The position numbers and the translations under genes were made by a program. The notes under the pieces are model-generated. The model searched no databases. It was given only the letters and a program-made list of their open reading frames with translations, and was not told the DNA's origin. Shown piece after piece: positions 12,038 to 22,402 of a DNA stretch of 64,000 nucleotides; the first letter of the stretch is position 1; every line of letters begins with the position of its first letter. This stretch comes from Haematobia irritans (Eukaryota > Arthropoda > Insecta > Diptera > Muscidae), in assembly GCF_050003625.1 (NCBI RefSeq), contig NC_134400.1, forward strand, positions 50,162,066 through 50,226,065, read 5' to 3'.

Positions 12038-13487
12038 AATGGGTAACAAAAGGCAAAATCGTTGGAAGTATGATCCTAATAAATTTTGGATCAATACCAT
12101 CAAGACCGACGGCGTTAGACTTCTCTTTGGAGAAGCTAATAACCACCTCATCATATGAGACACATCGAAATTCAAAAGAGCCATAAATATCAGAATCGTC
12201 CGCTGTTCTATTACAATTACCATAAAAGGAAACATCAATTGGTATGGTCGGAACATTAACGAAGGCCTTGTTAAGTTCATCAAGATCTCCGCAGTGCTGA
12301 GAAAGATACCTGGACTTACCAACACTTATGTCCCGTATAACCCCCCATTTACTTCTCGAGTCTACTGCCCTATGAAATTTCCCGGCGTAATACTGAACCT
12401 CGGCCGCTTTAATGTAGCTATTGACCCTATTCCTTGACGAACGATATTCCTGAAGGAGCTCAGGTGTCCTAAATCTTTTCCATCTGGAATACGCAATATC
12501 CCTCTACCTAATACAAGACTTAATTGTGGAGTTAAACCAAGGTCTATGGTTAGACTTTGTTCTCCTATTCCTGATGGGGATGGTCTCATCATATATACGC
12601 ACAATATTACCCTGCAGGAATTCCAGTTGCTGATTCACAGTGCTAAAGGTGTAAATATTGTCCCAGCTGACCGAATTGATCCTATCTTGCAGGTCCGTGT
12701 AGTCAATACTCCGATAATCCCGATACGTATAATTGTAAGTTCCCACCTTTTCATGTTTAGGAAAATTGTAGTCGAGAAATATCAGGTCATGTTTCGAGAA
12801 GCATGAGGCTGAAATCTGATCATAATGCAGAATTTCACATGGGTTGTTCACAAGAAACAAATCCAAAAGTGTGCTGGAACCTGATGAAGAGAAGTGTGTG
12901 GGTTACACATTGTTAGTAGTAACGATACTCAAAGTCAGCATTTTATCTAACAAGGAAGAGTCTACAAGAATGTTCGAATTAAAATCGCCTGCCAATATAA
13001 CATCATTAAAACCCAGAGTTTCACTTTCGAGAACCTCTAAAAGGGGCTGTATATCAACCGTGTTGTTTGGTCGATATATGCAACCTATAAGAATTTTCCT
13101 AATCCCTGTGGTAATCTCCATAAAAACGTATTCTACCGAATCTCCAACCGCTGATCGCAACTTAAATCTCCCTTTCAAGTAATCCCTAGCAAATATGGCC
13201 ACACCACCACCGCGACTTTCCCTATCGGATCTAAAAACTGTATATCCATTGAGATTCACTAAACCATCAGGAATTGACGAGTAGAGCCAAGTTTCCGAAA
13301 TACAAATAATGTCCATGCCAGAGTCCTCAAATACGTATTTGAATTCATCAATCTTATTTAACAAGCTCTGTGAGTTAATATGACATATCTTTAATCCATT
13401 ATTTTGTTTGGTTAAAATTGTTATCAGGTTTTTAGTAACGTCCTTGGAATCAGTACCATAACTAGCCATTGTCGTTATCAGGTACAA
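12038..13487 (-). pseudogene. LINE ORF2, endonuclease and N-terminal RT part
   Basis: Apurinic-type endonuclease that nicks target DNA. From the start at 13487 the open part shows EN motifs in order: ICHINSQSL, CISETWL (catalytic Glu), GGGVAIFAR, IGCIYRPN, LAGDFNSN, and further on SKHDLIFLDY (catalytic His). An in-frame TAA at about 12903-12905 and an in-frame TAG near 12510 interrupt it. Otherwise the frame is open to 12038, ending with the start of the RT domain (NAVGLDGIDPKFI). It continues in 9850-8494 beyond the inserted repeat. The full ORF2 would be about 930 codons, normal for the group. Confidence 0.85.
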
Positions 13488-14403
13488 AATTAAATATTCT
13501 TAAAGCACCAGCAACACAAGAGATTAGAGTCAAAGAAAGATCATCTCCTTTTGTACGAAACTCTTCAATGACATTTTGGTGAAAGACGCATAACGGTTCA
13601 TTGCAATCCAAACGTTTGATATAAACCAGGCCACGAAAAGTATAAGCAGTCTTTATTTGGCCTTTTTTCTTTAACTGGAGTGCCTTTTGCAGGAAGTAGT
13701 AATTGGTGTTAGACAAATTTTCGTTGATATAAAATTGTGCGTCTGTCCTAAACCCTATAGATTTAAGGAGTAGGCAGTTATTGTTTTGCTTCTTATAGGC
13801 TGACACCGACTTCAGGAAAAAGTTTTTGTCGTACGGCGACATGAATTTAACTAGAATAACACCATCTGTTGAGTTATAATTTTTTGTGTTATTTCTATTT
13901 TGCAGGCGATGTATTCTTTTGAATCGGGGTGTTGATATATTCATGGAATCACAAATTTTGTTAAACAACTCGTTCAAGTTCTCTTCTTGTTGGTATGGTA
14001 TTCCATTAATGCGTATTTCTGTTTTGACATCACACAATCTTTTGTCGAACTCTTTAAGATCCGTAATGACGTCACACAGTCTTCTGTCGAGTTCATTTAA
14101 AATGCGGCTCTCGGTTTCTCTTAACATATTTTTAAATTGATCAATTAAACGGTCACTTAGTTTTGAAAAACGTTCATCAAGAATCTGCATAACTCGGAAA
14201 GGAGAATCTGATGATCTGGGTGTTTTGGAAAGATTACCGTAAGTACGTAATAAAAAACTTTCTCTATCACGTTTGGGTGCATTAGAGTTACGTATAACAT
14301 TATCATTATCTTCAGTGAGTGAAGTAGATTTTGGAAAAAAGTGGAGTAGATTGAATAAAATTGAAGTTGCATACATTTTTGAAAACAAACCAATAGAATT
14401 CAT
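13462..14403 (-). CDS. LINE ORF1 RNA-binding protein
   Basis: Intact 313-codon ORF1. The start is placed at the Met at 14403 (MNSIGLFSK); the open frame extends upstream to 14466, but those codons come from the neighbouring family-A repeat. The middle region (DERFSKLSDRLIDQFKNML onward, RILNELDRRLCDV) looks like a coiled coil. The C-terminal half (EIRINGIPYQQEENLNELF) matches the style of CR1/L2 ORF1 nucleic-acid-binding domains related to baculovirus FP proteins. No zinc knuckles. Its 3' end overlaps the ORF2 start. It binds element RNA (family role). It is intact although ORF2 is broken. Confidence 0.75.
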   Translation of the reverse strand: MNSIGLFSKMYATSILFNLLHFFPKSTSLTEDNDNVIRNSNAPKRDRESFLLRTYGNLSKTPRSSDSPFRVMQILDERFSKLSDRLIDQFKNMLRETESRILNELDRRLCDVITDLKEFDKRLCDVKTEIRINGIPYQQEENLNELFNKICDSMNISTPRFKRIHRLQNRNNTKNYNSTDGVILVKFMSPYDKNFFLKSVSAYKKQNNNCLLLKSIGFRTDAQFYINENLSNTNYYFLQKALQLKKKGQIKTAYTFRGLVYIKRLDCNEPLCVFHQNVIEEFRTKGDDLSLTLISCVAGALRIFNFVPDNDNG

Positions 14404-14407
14404 TTTA

Positions 14408-14935
14408 TTAAACCCTCCACCATAGGATGGGGGTATATTACCTTTGTTATTCCGTTTGTAACACATCGAAAAATTGCTCTAAGACCCCATAAAGTATATA
14501 TATTCTGGGTCGTGGTGAAATTCTGAGTCGATCTGAGCATGTCCGTCTGTCCGACCGTCTGTTGAAATCACGCTAAATTCCGAACGAAAGAAGCTATCGA
14601 CTTGAAACTTGGCACAAGTAGTTGTTATTGATGTAGGTCGGATGGTATTGCAAATGGGCCATATCGGTCCACTTTTACGTATAGCCCCCATATAAACGGA
14701 CCCCCAAATTTGGCTTGCGGGGACTCTAAGAGAAGCAAATTTCATCCGATCCAGCCGAAATTTGGTACATGGTTTCAGCATATGATCTCTAACAACCATG
14801 CAAAATATATAGCCCCCATATAAACTGATGCCCCGATTTGGCTTGCGGAGCCTCTAAGAGAACCAATTTTCATCCGCTCCGGCTGAAATTTGGTACATGG
14901 TGTAAGTATATGGTGTCTAACAACTATGCAAAAAT
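14408..14935 (-). repeat. Family-A repeat, copy 2 (inverse, truncated)
   Basis: Inverse of the family-A tail: terminal hairpin side 'accctccaccataggatggg', (GTCY)n near 14540-14565 and two to three ~165-bp units. It adjoins the LINE 5' end at 14407 and the hAT right end. The 5' head and the 27-bp array are absent. Confidence 0.7.
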
Positions 14936-15148
14936 TGATTCACATCGGTTAATAATTCAATGATTAAAACCGCTATGTTCATCGTAATTAAAGGAATAGG
15001 ACAAACAATTGGTAATATGGGGAAAATTTTAAAAATTTGAAGCAGAACAAAAAGTGAAGCAGATTTTTGGAAGAAGGAGTGACGAAGTAAATTTTGTGAA
15101 AATGAAGCAAAATACTTCGATTTAAGTAGTAGCGGCAGCACTGCCATA

Positions 15149-15300
15149 CACTGGTAGAAAAATGCTTCGTACTATTAACGATCGTTAATACAATGAAATC
15201 AATCGTTAAAAGACAATTTTGTGTTTTGGTTTTTCGTTATAACATATTAATGAAATACGATTCGTTAATATTACGAATATCAACTTTGTAATTTTTCGAG
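15149..15300. repeat. Partial aacgaaa-type MITE
   Basis: Starts TA|cactggtagaaaaatgcttcg and has the same string of short cgttaa/ttaacg motifs as the MITEs at 7036 and 15453. Its left edge overlaps the target duplication of the large hAT, so the hAT landed at the tip of this MITE. The right end is unclear. Confidence 0.55.
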
Positions 15301-15398
15301 AATTAGAATAAAAAATTTAGAAAGATGGAATTATTACAATCATTTGCACATAGAGAGTAACTTTTGTAAATTTTAGCCCTTAAAACAAAGTCCTTTTA

Positions 15399-15430
15399 CA
15401 CCCAGAAAAAAGTGCCTTCGGAACTAAAGG
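15399..15430. repeat. Fragment of the CACCCAGAAAAAAGTG element
   Basis: The sequence cacccagaaaaaagtgcctt then cggaactaaagga matches the inverse of the right end of the 33054-34420 element. Only one tip is left here, after TA. Confidence 0.55.
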
Positions 15431-15452
15431 ATACAAGTATATACGGCCGTTA

Positions 15453-15680
15453 CACACAGAGAAAATTTCATTAAAATTGAGCCAACGAAAATTTTTCATT
15501 GATATAACGAAACATTTTCATTAAGATAATGAAAATATTCGTTAATAGTACGAAACGTTACGTTGATTTATAGAAAATTCGTTATAATAACGAAACATTT
15601 CGTTGTATTAACGAATTTGTTTCATTGGCTCACTTTCAATGACACATTTCGTTAATATAACGAAACTTTTTCTACTAGTG
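15453..15680. mobile_element. aacgaaa-palindrome MITE with TA duplication
   Basis: 228-bp element bounded by cacacagagaaaatttc and ttctactagtg, flanked by TA (15451-15452, 15681-15682). The same host repeat without insertion is seen inversely at 21535-21570 (cggccgtaagttcggcc), which confirms a 2-bp TA duplication. The interior is palindromic cgttaatataacgaa-type motifs. Confidence 0.8.
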
Positions 15681-16264
15681 TAGTTTGGCCAGGCCGAAGC
15701 TTATGTACCCTCCGCCATGGATTGCGTAGAAAATTCTACTGAAGACTGTCATCCACATTCGAATTACTTGCCGATGGCAAGGTATCTTAAAACTTCCTAA
15801 CACCGTCTTCTAAATTGCAAGGTAGCCCATACGTGGTATATATTAAACTAAAAAAGGCCGATTAAATACGTATATAATTAAGTTTGACAAAAATTTTTAT
15901 AGAAATAAAATTTTGACAACATTTTCTATAGAAGTAAAATTTGGACAACATTTTCTATAGAAATAAAATGTTGACAAAATTTTCTATACAAATAAAATTT
16001 TGACAAAATTTTTTATAGAAATAAAATTTTGACAAAATTTTCTATAGAAATAAAATTTTGACAAAATTTTCTATAGAACAAAATTTTTGACAAAATATCT
16101 ATAGAAATAAAATTTTGAAAAAATTTTCTATAGTAATAAAATTTTGAAAAAATTTTCTATAGTAATAAAATTTTGGTAGATTATTTTTTCCTCGAGTGGC
16201 AACCATGATTATGAACCGATATGGACCAATTTTTGTGTGATTGGGGATCGGCTATATATAACTA

Positions 16265-17196
16265 AAGGGTGATTTGTTAAGAGCTTGATAACTTTTTTTT
16301 AAAAAAAACGCATAAAATTTGCAAAATCTCATCGGTTCTTTATTTGAAACGTTAGATTGGTCCATGACATTTACTTTTTGAAGATAATTTCATTTAAATG
16401 TTGACTGCGGCTGCGTCTTAGGTGGTCCATTCGGAAAGTCCAATTTTGGGCAACTTTTTCGAGCATTTCGGCCGGAATAGCCCGAATTTCTTCGGAAATG
16501 TTGTCTTCCAAAGCTGGAATAGTTGCTGGCTTATTTCTGTAGACTTTAGACTTGACGTAGCCCCACAAAAAATAGTCTAAAGGCGTCAAATCGCATGATC
16601 TTGGTGGCCAACTTACCGGTCCATTTCTTGAGATGAATTGTTCTCCGAAGTTTTCCCTCAAAATGGCCATAGAATCGCGAGCTGTGTGGCATGTAGCGCC
16701 ATCTTGTTGAAACCACATGTCAACCAAGTTCAGTTCTTCCATTTTTGGCAACAAAAAGTTTGTTAGCATCGAACGATAGCGATCGCCATTCACCGTAACG
16801 TTGCGTCCAACAGCATCTTTGAAAAAATACGGTCCAATGATTCCACCAGCGTACAAACCACACCAAACAGTGCATTTTTCGGGATGCATGGGCAGTTCTT
16901 GAACGGCTTCTGGTTGCTCTTCACTCCAAATGCGGCAATTTTGCTTATTTACGTAGCCATTCAACCAGAAATGAGCCTCATCGCTGAACAAAATTTGTCG
17001 ATAAAAAAGCGGATTTTCTGCCACTGATTTTGGTAATAAAATTCAATGATTTGCAAGCGTTGCTCGTTAGTAAGTCTATTCATGATGAAATGTCAAAGCA
17101 TACTGAGCATCTTTCTCTTTGACACCATGTCTGAAATCCCACGTGATCTGTCAAATACTAATGCATGAAAATCCTAACCTCAAAAGAATCACCCTT
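16265..17196 (-). mobile_element. rosa-type (DD41D) mariner, internally deleted
   Basis: Flanked by TA (16263-16264, 17197-17198). Termini start aagggtgatt on both strands with weaker similarity further in. Length 932 bp against about 1.3 kb expected for a complete mariner. It is inserted in a ~165-bp unit of a family-A repeat. Confidence 0.85.
16371..17083 (-). pseudogene. rosa (DD41D) mariner transposase, N-terminal deletion
   Basis: Cut-and-paste transposase. A remnant N-terminus (MNRLTNEQRLQIIEFYYQ) is read from 17083; an internal deletion near 17023 then joins it, out of frame, to the catalytic domain, open for 217 codons from 17024. Catalytic residues are visible: first Asp in LFSDEAHF, second in FQQDGATCHT, third in CDLTPLDYFLWG, with 41 residues between the second and third. 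That spacing is the rosa signature. Most helix-turn-helix DNA-binding sequence is missing, so it cannot act alone. Confidence 0.85.
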
Positions 17197-17929
17197 TATA
17201 TACCGATATGGACCAATTTTGGCATGGTTGTTAGAGGCCATATACTAACACCATGTACCAAATTTCAGCCGGATCGGATGAATGTTGCTCCTCCAAAAGG
17301 CACCGGAGGACAAATCTGGGCATCGGGTTACATGAGGGCTATATGTAATTATGGACCGATGTGGACCAATTTTTGCATGGTTGTTAGAGACCATATACTA
17401 ACACCATGTACCAAATTTCAGCCGGATCGGATGAAATTTGCTTCTCTTAGAGGACTCGCAAGCCAAATCGGGGGATCGGTTTATATGGGGGCTATATATA
17501 ATTATAGACCGGTGTGAACAAATTTTTGCATGGTTGTTAGAGACTATATACCAACTCCATGTACCAAATTTCAGCTGGATCGGATGGAATATGATTCTCT
17601 TAGAGGCTCAGCGAGCCAAATCTGACGGTCCGTTTATATGGGGGCTATACGTAAAAGTGGACCGATATGGCCCATTTTCAATACCATCCGACCAACATCA
17701 ATAACAACTACTTGTGCCAAGTTTCAAGTCGATAGCTTGTTTCGTTCGGAAGTTAGCATGATTTCAACAGACGGACGGACGGACGGACATGCTCAGATCG
17801 ACTCAGAATTTCACCACGGCCCAGAATATATATACTTTATGGGGTCTTAGAGCAATATTTCGATGTGTTAAAACAGAATGACAAAGTTAATATACCCCCC
17901 ATATTATGGTGGAGGGTATAAAAAAATAC

Positions 17930-18105
17930 GGACCAGAAAAAAATAAGTAAGGATGTATTTGGGACAAACCTTTATATATAGCCCCCAACGCATTTGACGG
18001 ATGTGATATGGTATCGAAAATTTAGATCTACAAAGTGGTGCAGGGTATAATATAGTCGGCCCCGCCCTACTTTAGACTTTCCTTACTTGCTTGTGTATAA
18101 TAGAG
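17930..18105 (-). repeat. Family-B head fragment (inverse)
   Basis: Inverse family-B head: 'cctttatatatagcccccaa', 'gtggtgcagggtataatata' and 'ccccgccctactttagactt'. About 170 bp only. Confidence 0.65.
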
Positions 18106-18645
18106 GGTTTTATATGGCAAATGACAGTTGAAATCTAGTTAATGCTATGTTCCCACTGACTCGTTTTCCTGATTCGTTTTTCCAAAACATTTCACCGTTC
18201 ACACCGAGTTGAGATGTGCTAGTTTGACAGTTACCATGGAAACTAGAAATTCATATTTACTCGAAATTCACATATATGCAAGGTATGTTCAAATAATTAC
18301 CGCGAGCGCAAAGGGGTTCTAATCCAGAATCCAACGGGCCCCTAATTGTTAAAAAGAAGTTTGCACTTCCTAATTTATGATTGTCTGTAAACCGACATTC
18401 CGATAGACTGGAGGACTGAGTAATCGTTTAAATCCAAAGGGACATTTTACCTTATGTAACCCACGTTGACAATTGCATAATTTCAAAATTTCATAATTAT
18501 TGCAAGGATGTTTTTTTATGAAATAAGGAAATTCTAACCTTTTTAAGATAGTTACTTTAATTTCAGATTTATACCTTATACACATTAGGCTAGAAATCTA
18601 TTAAAATTGGAGTTTAAAGCCCTTATTTATATGGCATACGACATC
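18106..18645 (-). repeat. Dispersed repeat C, copy 1
   Basis: Matches 47033-47460 in inverse orientation over several hundred bases (shared blocks: aactctattaaaattgg-like end, gtaactatcttaaaa, ggttctaatccagaatcc). A weak RNA polymerase III B-box-like string (gggttctaatcc) occurs in both, which suggests a tRNA-derived SINE, but no convincing A box or tail is seen. Confidence 0.5.
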
Positions 18646-19252
18646 TACTTAAAGTGGATTTTGTAAGTGTAATGTGAATGTCGTATTACATGGTAACATG
18701 GTAATGTTCACTTTTGGGAATATTGACTGAACATGTGCATTTATTGACCCCGTTTAACGATGGTGGAATCGAAATAAGTTTCTTTCATTTCCAAACAGTT
18801 TTTTAGTGTTAAGAAAAATCCCACTATATTAATAGTGTTCTTCCGAAAACTATACCGAAAACTATAGCCACTATCCAAATGTTTTGTATTACAAAATATT
18901 TCATATTTTAGCATGATTTATGGCTGATGTAAGAGAACAACATAATATATATTGTTAGTTGTCCAGAGAGCGCCTTATAACCGTAGCTTTAGGCGATTTC
19001 TAATTTATTTAAATGTCTAAATGTATTCCACATCAAAACAGGTTTCTCTTTGACTGGGATCCCGGGAAATTCGAAAAAATTCCCGCTTTCCCGGGAATGC
19101 AAAAAGTCCGGGAAAAAGAAAACTCTACTTCCCCCACTTTTCAAGTAAATCTGAAAAGTTTAATTGTTTCTCTAAACATACACAGGGTCGGGCAAAAAGA
19201 AGGTCATCTTCCTCAAAAAATATCATAGAATAAAGCAACGGGTCTTTGTCTA
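18646..19252. other. Unassigned; CCCGGG-rich hAT-like tip inside
   Basis: No gene. At 19044-19105 a palindromic stretch with gggatcccgggaaattc and ctttcccgggaatgc resembles 47462-47576, where it ends in a TAGGG-type tip. The 71-codon frame over it is repeat. Confidence 0.4.
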
Positions 19253-21870
19253 CACACAACAATTTTTTTTGATTTCAATCACGAAAATCGCGGATTCAAT
19301 CATTTTTATACCCTACATCATAGGATGGGGGTATATTAACTTTGTCATTCCGTTTGTAACACATCGAAATATTACTCTAAGACCCCATAAAGTATATATA
19401 TTCTGGGTCGTGGTGAAATTCTGAGTCGATCAGAGCATGTCCGTCCGTCCGTCCGTCCGTCCGTCCGTCCGTCTGTTGAAATCACGCTAACTTCCGAACG
19501 AAACAAGCTATCGACTTGAAACATGGCACAAGTAGTTGTTATCGATGTAGGTCGGATGGTATTGAAAATGGGCCATATCTGTCCACTTTTACGTATAGCC
19601 CCCATATAAAGGGACCCTCAGATTTGGCTTGTAGAGCCTCTAACAGAAGCATATTTCATCCGATCCTGCTGAAATTTGGTATATGGTGTTGGTATATGGT
19701 CTCTAACAACCATGCAAAATTGGTCCACATCGGTCCTTAATTATATATAACCCCCATATAAACCGATCCCCAGATTTGGCTTGCGGAGCCTAAAAGAGAA
19801 GCAAATTTCATTCGATCCGGCTGAAATTTGGTACATGATGTTGGTCTCTAACAACCGTGCAAAAATTGGTGCACATCGGTCCATAATTATATATAGCCTC
19901 CATATAAACCGATCCCCAGATTTGGCTTGCCGAGCCTCAAAGAGAAGAAAATTTCATCCGATCCGGCTGAAATTTGGTACATGATGTTGGTATATGGTCT
20001 CTAACAACCATGCAAAAATTGGTCCATATCGGTCCTTAATTATATATAGCCCCCATATAAACCGATCCCCAGATTTGGCTTGTGGAGCCTCCAAGAGAAG
20101 CATATTTCATCCGATCCGGCTGAAATTTGGTACATGGTGTTGGTATATGGTCTCTAACAATCATGCAAAAATTGGTCCACATCGGTCCATAATCATATAT
20201 AGCCCCCATATAAACCGATCCCCAGATTTGGCTTGCGGAGCCTCAAAGTGAAGCAAATTTCATCCGATCCGGCTGAAATTTGGTACATGATGTTGGTATA
20301 TGGTATCTAACAACCGTGCAAAAATTGGTGCACATCGGTCCATAATTATATATAGCCTCCATATAAACCGATCCCCAGATTTGGCTTGCCGAGCCTCAAA
20401 GAGAAGAAAATTTCATTTCATTTCATAGCTTGCGGAGCCTCAAAGAGAAGCAAATTTCATCCGATCCGGCTGAAATTTGGTACATGATGTTGGTATATGT
20501 TCTCTAACAACCGTGCAACAATTGGTCCACATCGGTCCATAATTATGTATAGCGCCCATATAAACCATATAAACCGATTTGGGTTGCGGAGCCTCAAAGA
20601 TAAGCAAATTTCATCCGATCCGCCTGAAATTTGGTACATGATATTGGTATATGGTATCTAACAACCATGCAAAAATTGTCCACATCGGTTCATAATTATA
20701 TATAGCCCCCATATAAACCGATCCCCAGATTTGGCTTCCGAAGTCTCCAAGAGAAGCAAATTTCATCCAATCCGGTTGTAATTTGGAACATGGTGTTAGT
20801 ATATAATCTTTAACAACCGTGCCAGAATTGGTCCATATCGGTCCATAATTATATATAGCCCCCATATAAAACGTTCTCCAGATTTGACCTCCGGAGCCTC
20901 TTGGAGGAGCAAAATTCATCCGATCCGGTTCAAATTAGGAACGTGGTGTTAGTATATGGTCGCTAACAACCATACCAAAATTGGTCCAATCACACAAAAA
21001 GTGGTCCATATCGGTTCATAATCATGGTTGCCACTACAGTCAAAAATAATCTACCAAAATTTTATATCTATAGAAAATTTTGTCAAAATTTTATTTCTAT
21101 AGAAAATTTTGTCAAAATTTTATTTCTAGAGAAAATTTTGTTAACATTTTATTCGGTTCATAATAAAATGTTCATCATTGTCAAAATTTTATTTCTATAG
21201 AATATTTTGTTAAAATTTTATTTCTGTAGAAATGTTTGTCAACATTTTCTTTCTATAGAAAATTTTGTCAACATTTTTATTTCTATAGAAAATTTTGTGA
21301 AAATTTTATTTCTGTAGAAAATTTTGTCAAAATTTTATATCTACTTGAATTATATACGTATCGGATCGATCTTTTTTGATTTAATATATACCACGTATGG
21401 ACTTACATACAATTTAGAAGATTAGGAGGTTTAAGGATACCTTGCCATCGGCAAGCGTTACCGCAAGTTAAGTAATTCGATTGTGGATGGCAGTGTTTAG
21501 AAGAAGTTTCTACGCAATCCATGATGGAGGGTACATAAGCTTCGGCCTGGCCGAACTTACGGCCGTATATACTTGTTTTAATTGAAATGTCTTCAATCAC
21601 GAAAATGATAGTATCAATCACCCATTTTGATTGAAAACCAACACGATTTTTAACTAAAAGTGTAATTGACTTTTGTCACGGAATCAATTAATTGTGTGAT
21701 TGAATCAATTAAAAACGTGATTGATTTTTAACATAAAATTCAATCACAGTTTTAATTGAATCAATTAAAAATTTAATTAATTTCGCGACAAAAATCAATC
21801 AACTATTTGATTCATTCAATTAAATAATTAATTGAAATAGGCTATAAATTTCAATCAAAAAATTTATATA
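19253..21870. mobile_element. caattaatt-type MITE split by family-A copy
   Basis: Left part 19253-19305 starts after TA with cacacaacaatttttttt; right part 21576-~21870 is a dense run of short palindromic motifs (ttgattgaatcaattaa). The two parts are continuous once the family-A copy at 19306-21575 is removed. Same family as 27645-27931. No ORF. Confidence 0.6.
19306..21575 (-). mobile_element. Family-A repeat, copy 4 (inverse, full)
   Basis: Complete inverse family-A element: terminal hairpin near 19306-19335, (GTCC)n at 19440-19472, about eight ~165-bp units (19500-20990), a ~27-bp array (21045-21345) and the head ending 'ggccgtatatacttgtttta' at 21575. The strand-wise order equals copy 3, so array and units are a fixed part of this family. 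Several open frames of 60-110 codons run through the units on both strands; they differ only by the repeat and are not genes. Confidence 0.8.
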
Positions 21871-22402
21871 TATCGACCCCAAAATCGTATTTAGTTTTAT
21901 TTGAAATAAAAGAAAATATGTGTTTCTTATAAAAAATATTTAATATATTATTCTTGTCATTTGTGTTTTTTTCTAACATAACTTACAAATACAATTTTTA
22001 TCAATAACAACTATAGGGTGAAAAAATAAATTATATCAATCAGTATCTTCCTTATAATAATAACCATGTCAGCATGTTCCTTCTAATATGTAGATGCGCC
22101 TAGATTTCCAATAAATCAGCAGCCTGTAAGCTAAATTAGTTTTTCTGAAAGTAAACAGAATAATTCGAATTTAATTTTGTTCAATTAAAAGTTAATTTTG
22201 TTAAACATCACCTGCATAGAATATCAAGTTCAATTCTTAGTTCCAGGTTGCAGATTTATAATCTTCTTTTGCAGTTGTAGTCTTTTAGCATAAAAAGGTG
22301 TATTAAGGAGCTCGGTAATTTAATTTTAGTAACAATTCCTTTCCAAAATGTCCACACATTGAAATCGTCTATTAAAATTTGAATCAATCAAAGACAAAAA
22401 CC
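21871..22402. other. No gene or recognised repeat
   Basis: AT-rich unique-looking sequence with no ORF above background, between a MITE and the family-B array. Confidence 0.45.

Larger units (their letters stand above)
8181..14407 (-). mobile_element. CR1/jockey-type LINE, nearly complete, decayed
   Basis: A non-LTR retrotransposon on the minus strand: ORF1 (14403-13462), overlapping ORF2 (13487-8494), 3' UTR, then an (AAAT)n tail at 8181-8205. The ORF1/ORF2 overlap is about 26 bp in different frames. ORF2 is disrupted by two in-frame stops, one frameshift and a 2.2-kb family-B insertion (9851-12037). The 5' end abuts a family-A terminus, leaving no obvious 5' UTR. Clade is judged from the ORF1 and RT style; CR1/Kiri or jockey-like cannot be separated by eye. 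Confidence 0.8.
8159..15143. mobile_element. hAT insertion enclosing LINE and other elements
   Basis: Outer ends are cagtgctgccgct (8159-8171) and its inverse agcggcagcactg (15131-15143), flanked by the exact 8-bp duplication ccatacac (8151-8158 and 15144-15151). These are hAT features. The element's own DNA is probably only about 8159-8180 and 14936-15143; the right part carries repeats like gtgaagc, gtgacgaag and tacttcg. The rest is later insertions: a LINE, a family-B element inside it, and a family-A copy. No hAT transposase is seen, so the original was non-autonomous. Confidence 0.85.
15431..17921 (+). mobile_element. Family-A repeat, copy 3, with 5' head
   Basis: The most complete family-A copy. 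Head 'acaagtatatacggccgt...ggccaggccgaagcttatg' (15433-15715), a stretch to ~15880, the 27-bp array (15885-16175), cgagtggc, ~165-bp units to 17740, (GACG)n at 17770-17787, and the terminal hairpin ending 'ggtggagggtata' near 17921. Two TA-specific insertions interrupt it: a MITE at 15453-15680 in the head and a rosa mariner at 16265-17196 in a unit. Both empty sites can be rebuilt from copy 4. Confidence 0.8.

Noticed and set aside
17119..20919. Many 60-130-codon frames with similar peptides (e.g. MGAIYNYGPIW, MGAIRKSGPIWPIF)
   Set aside because: Same family-A repeat translated in several frames and on both strands; no start or codon signal.
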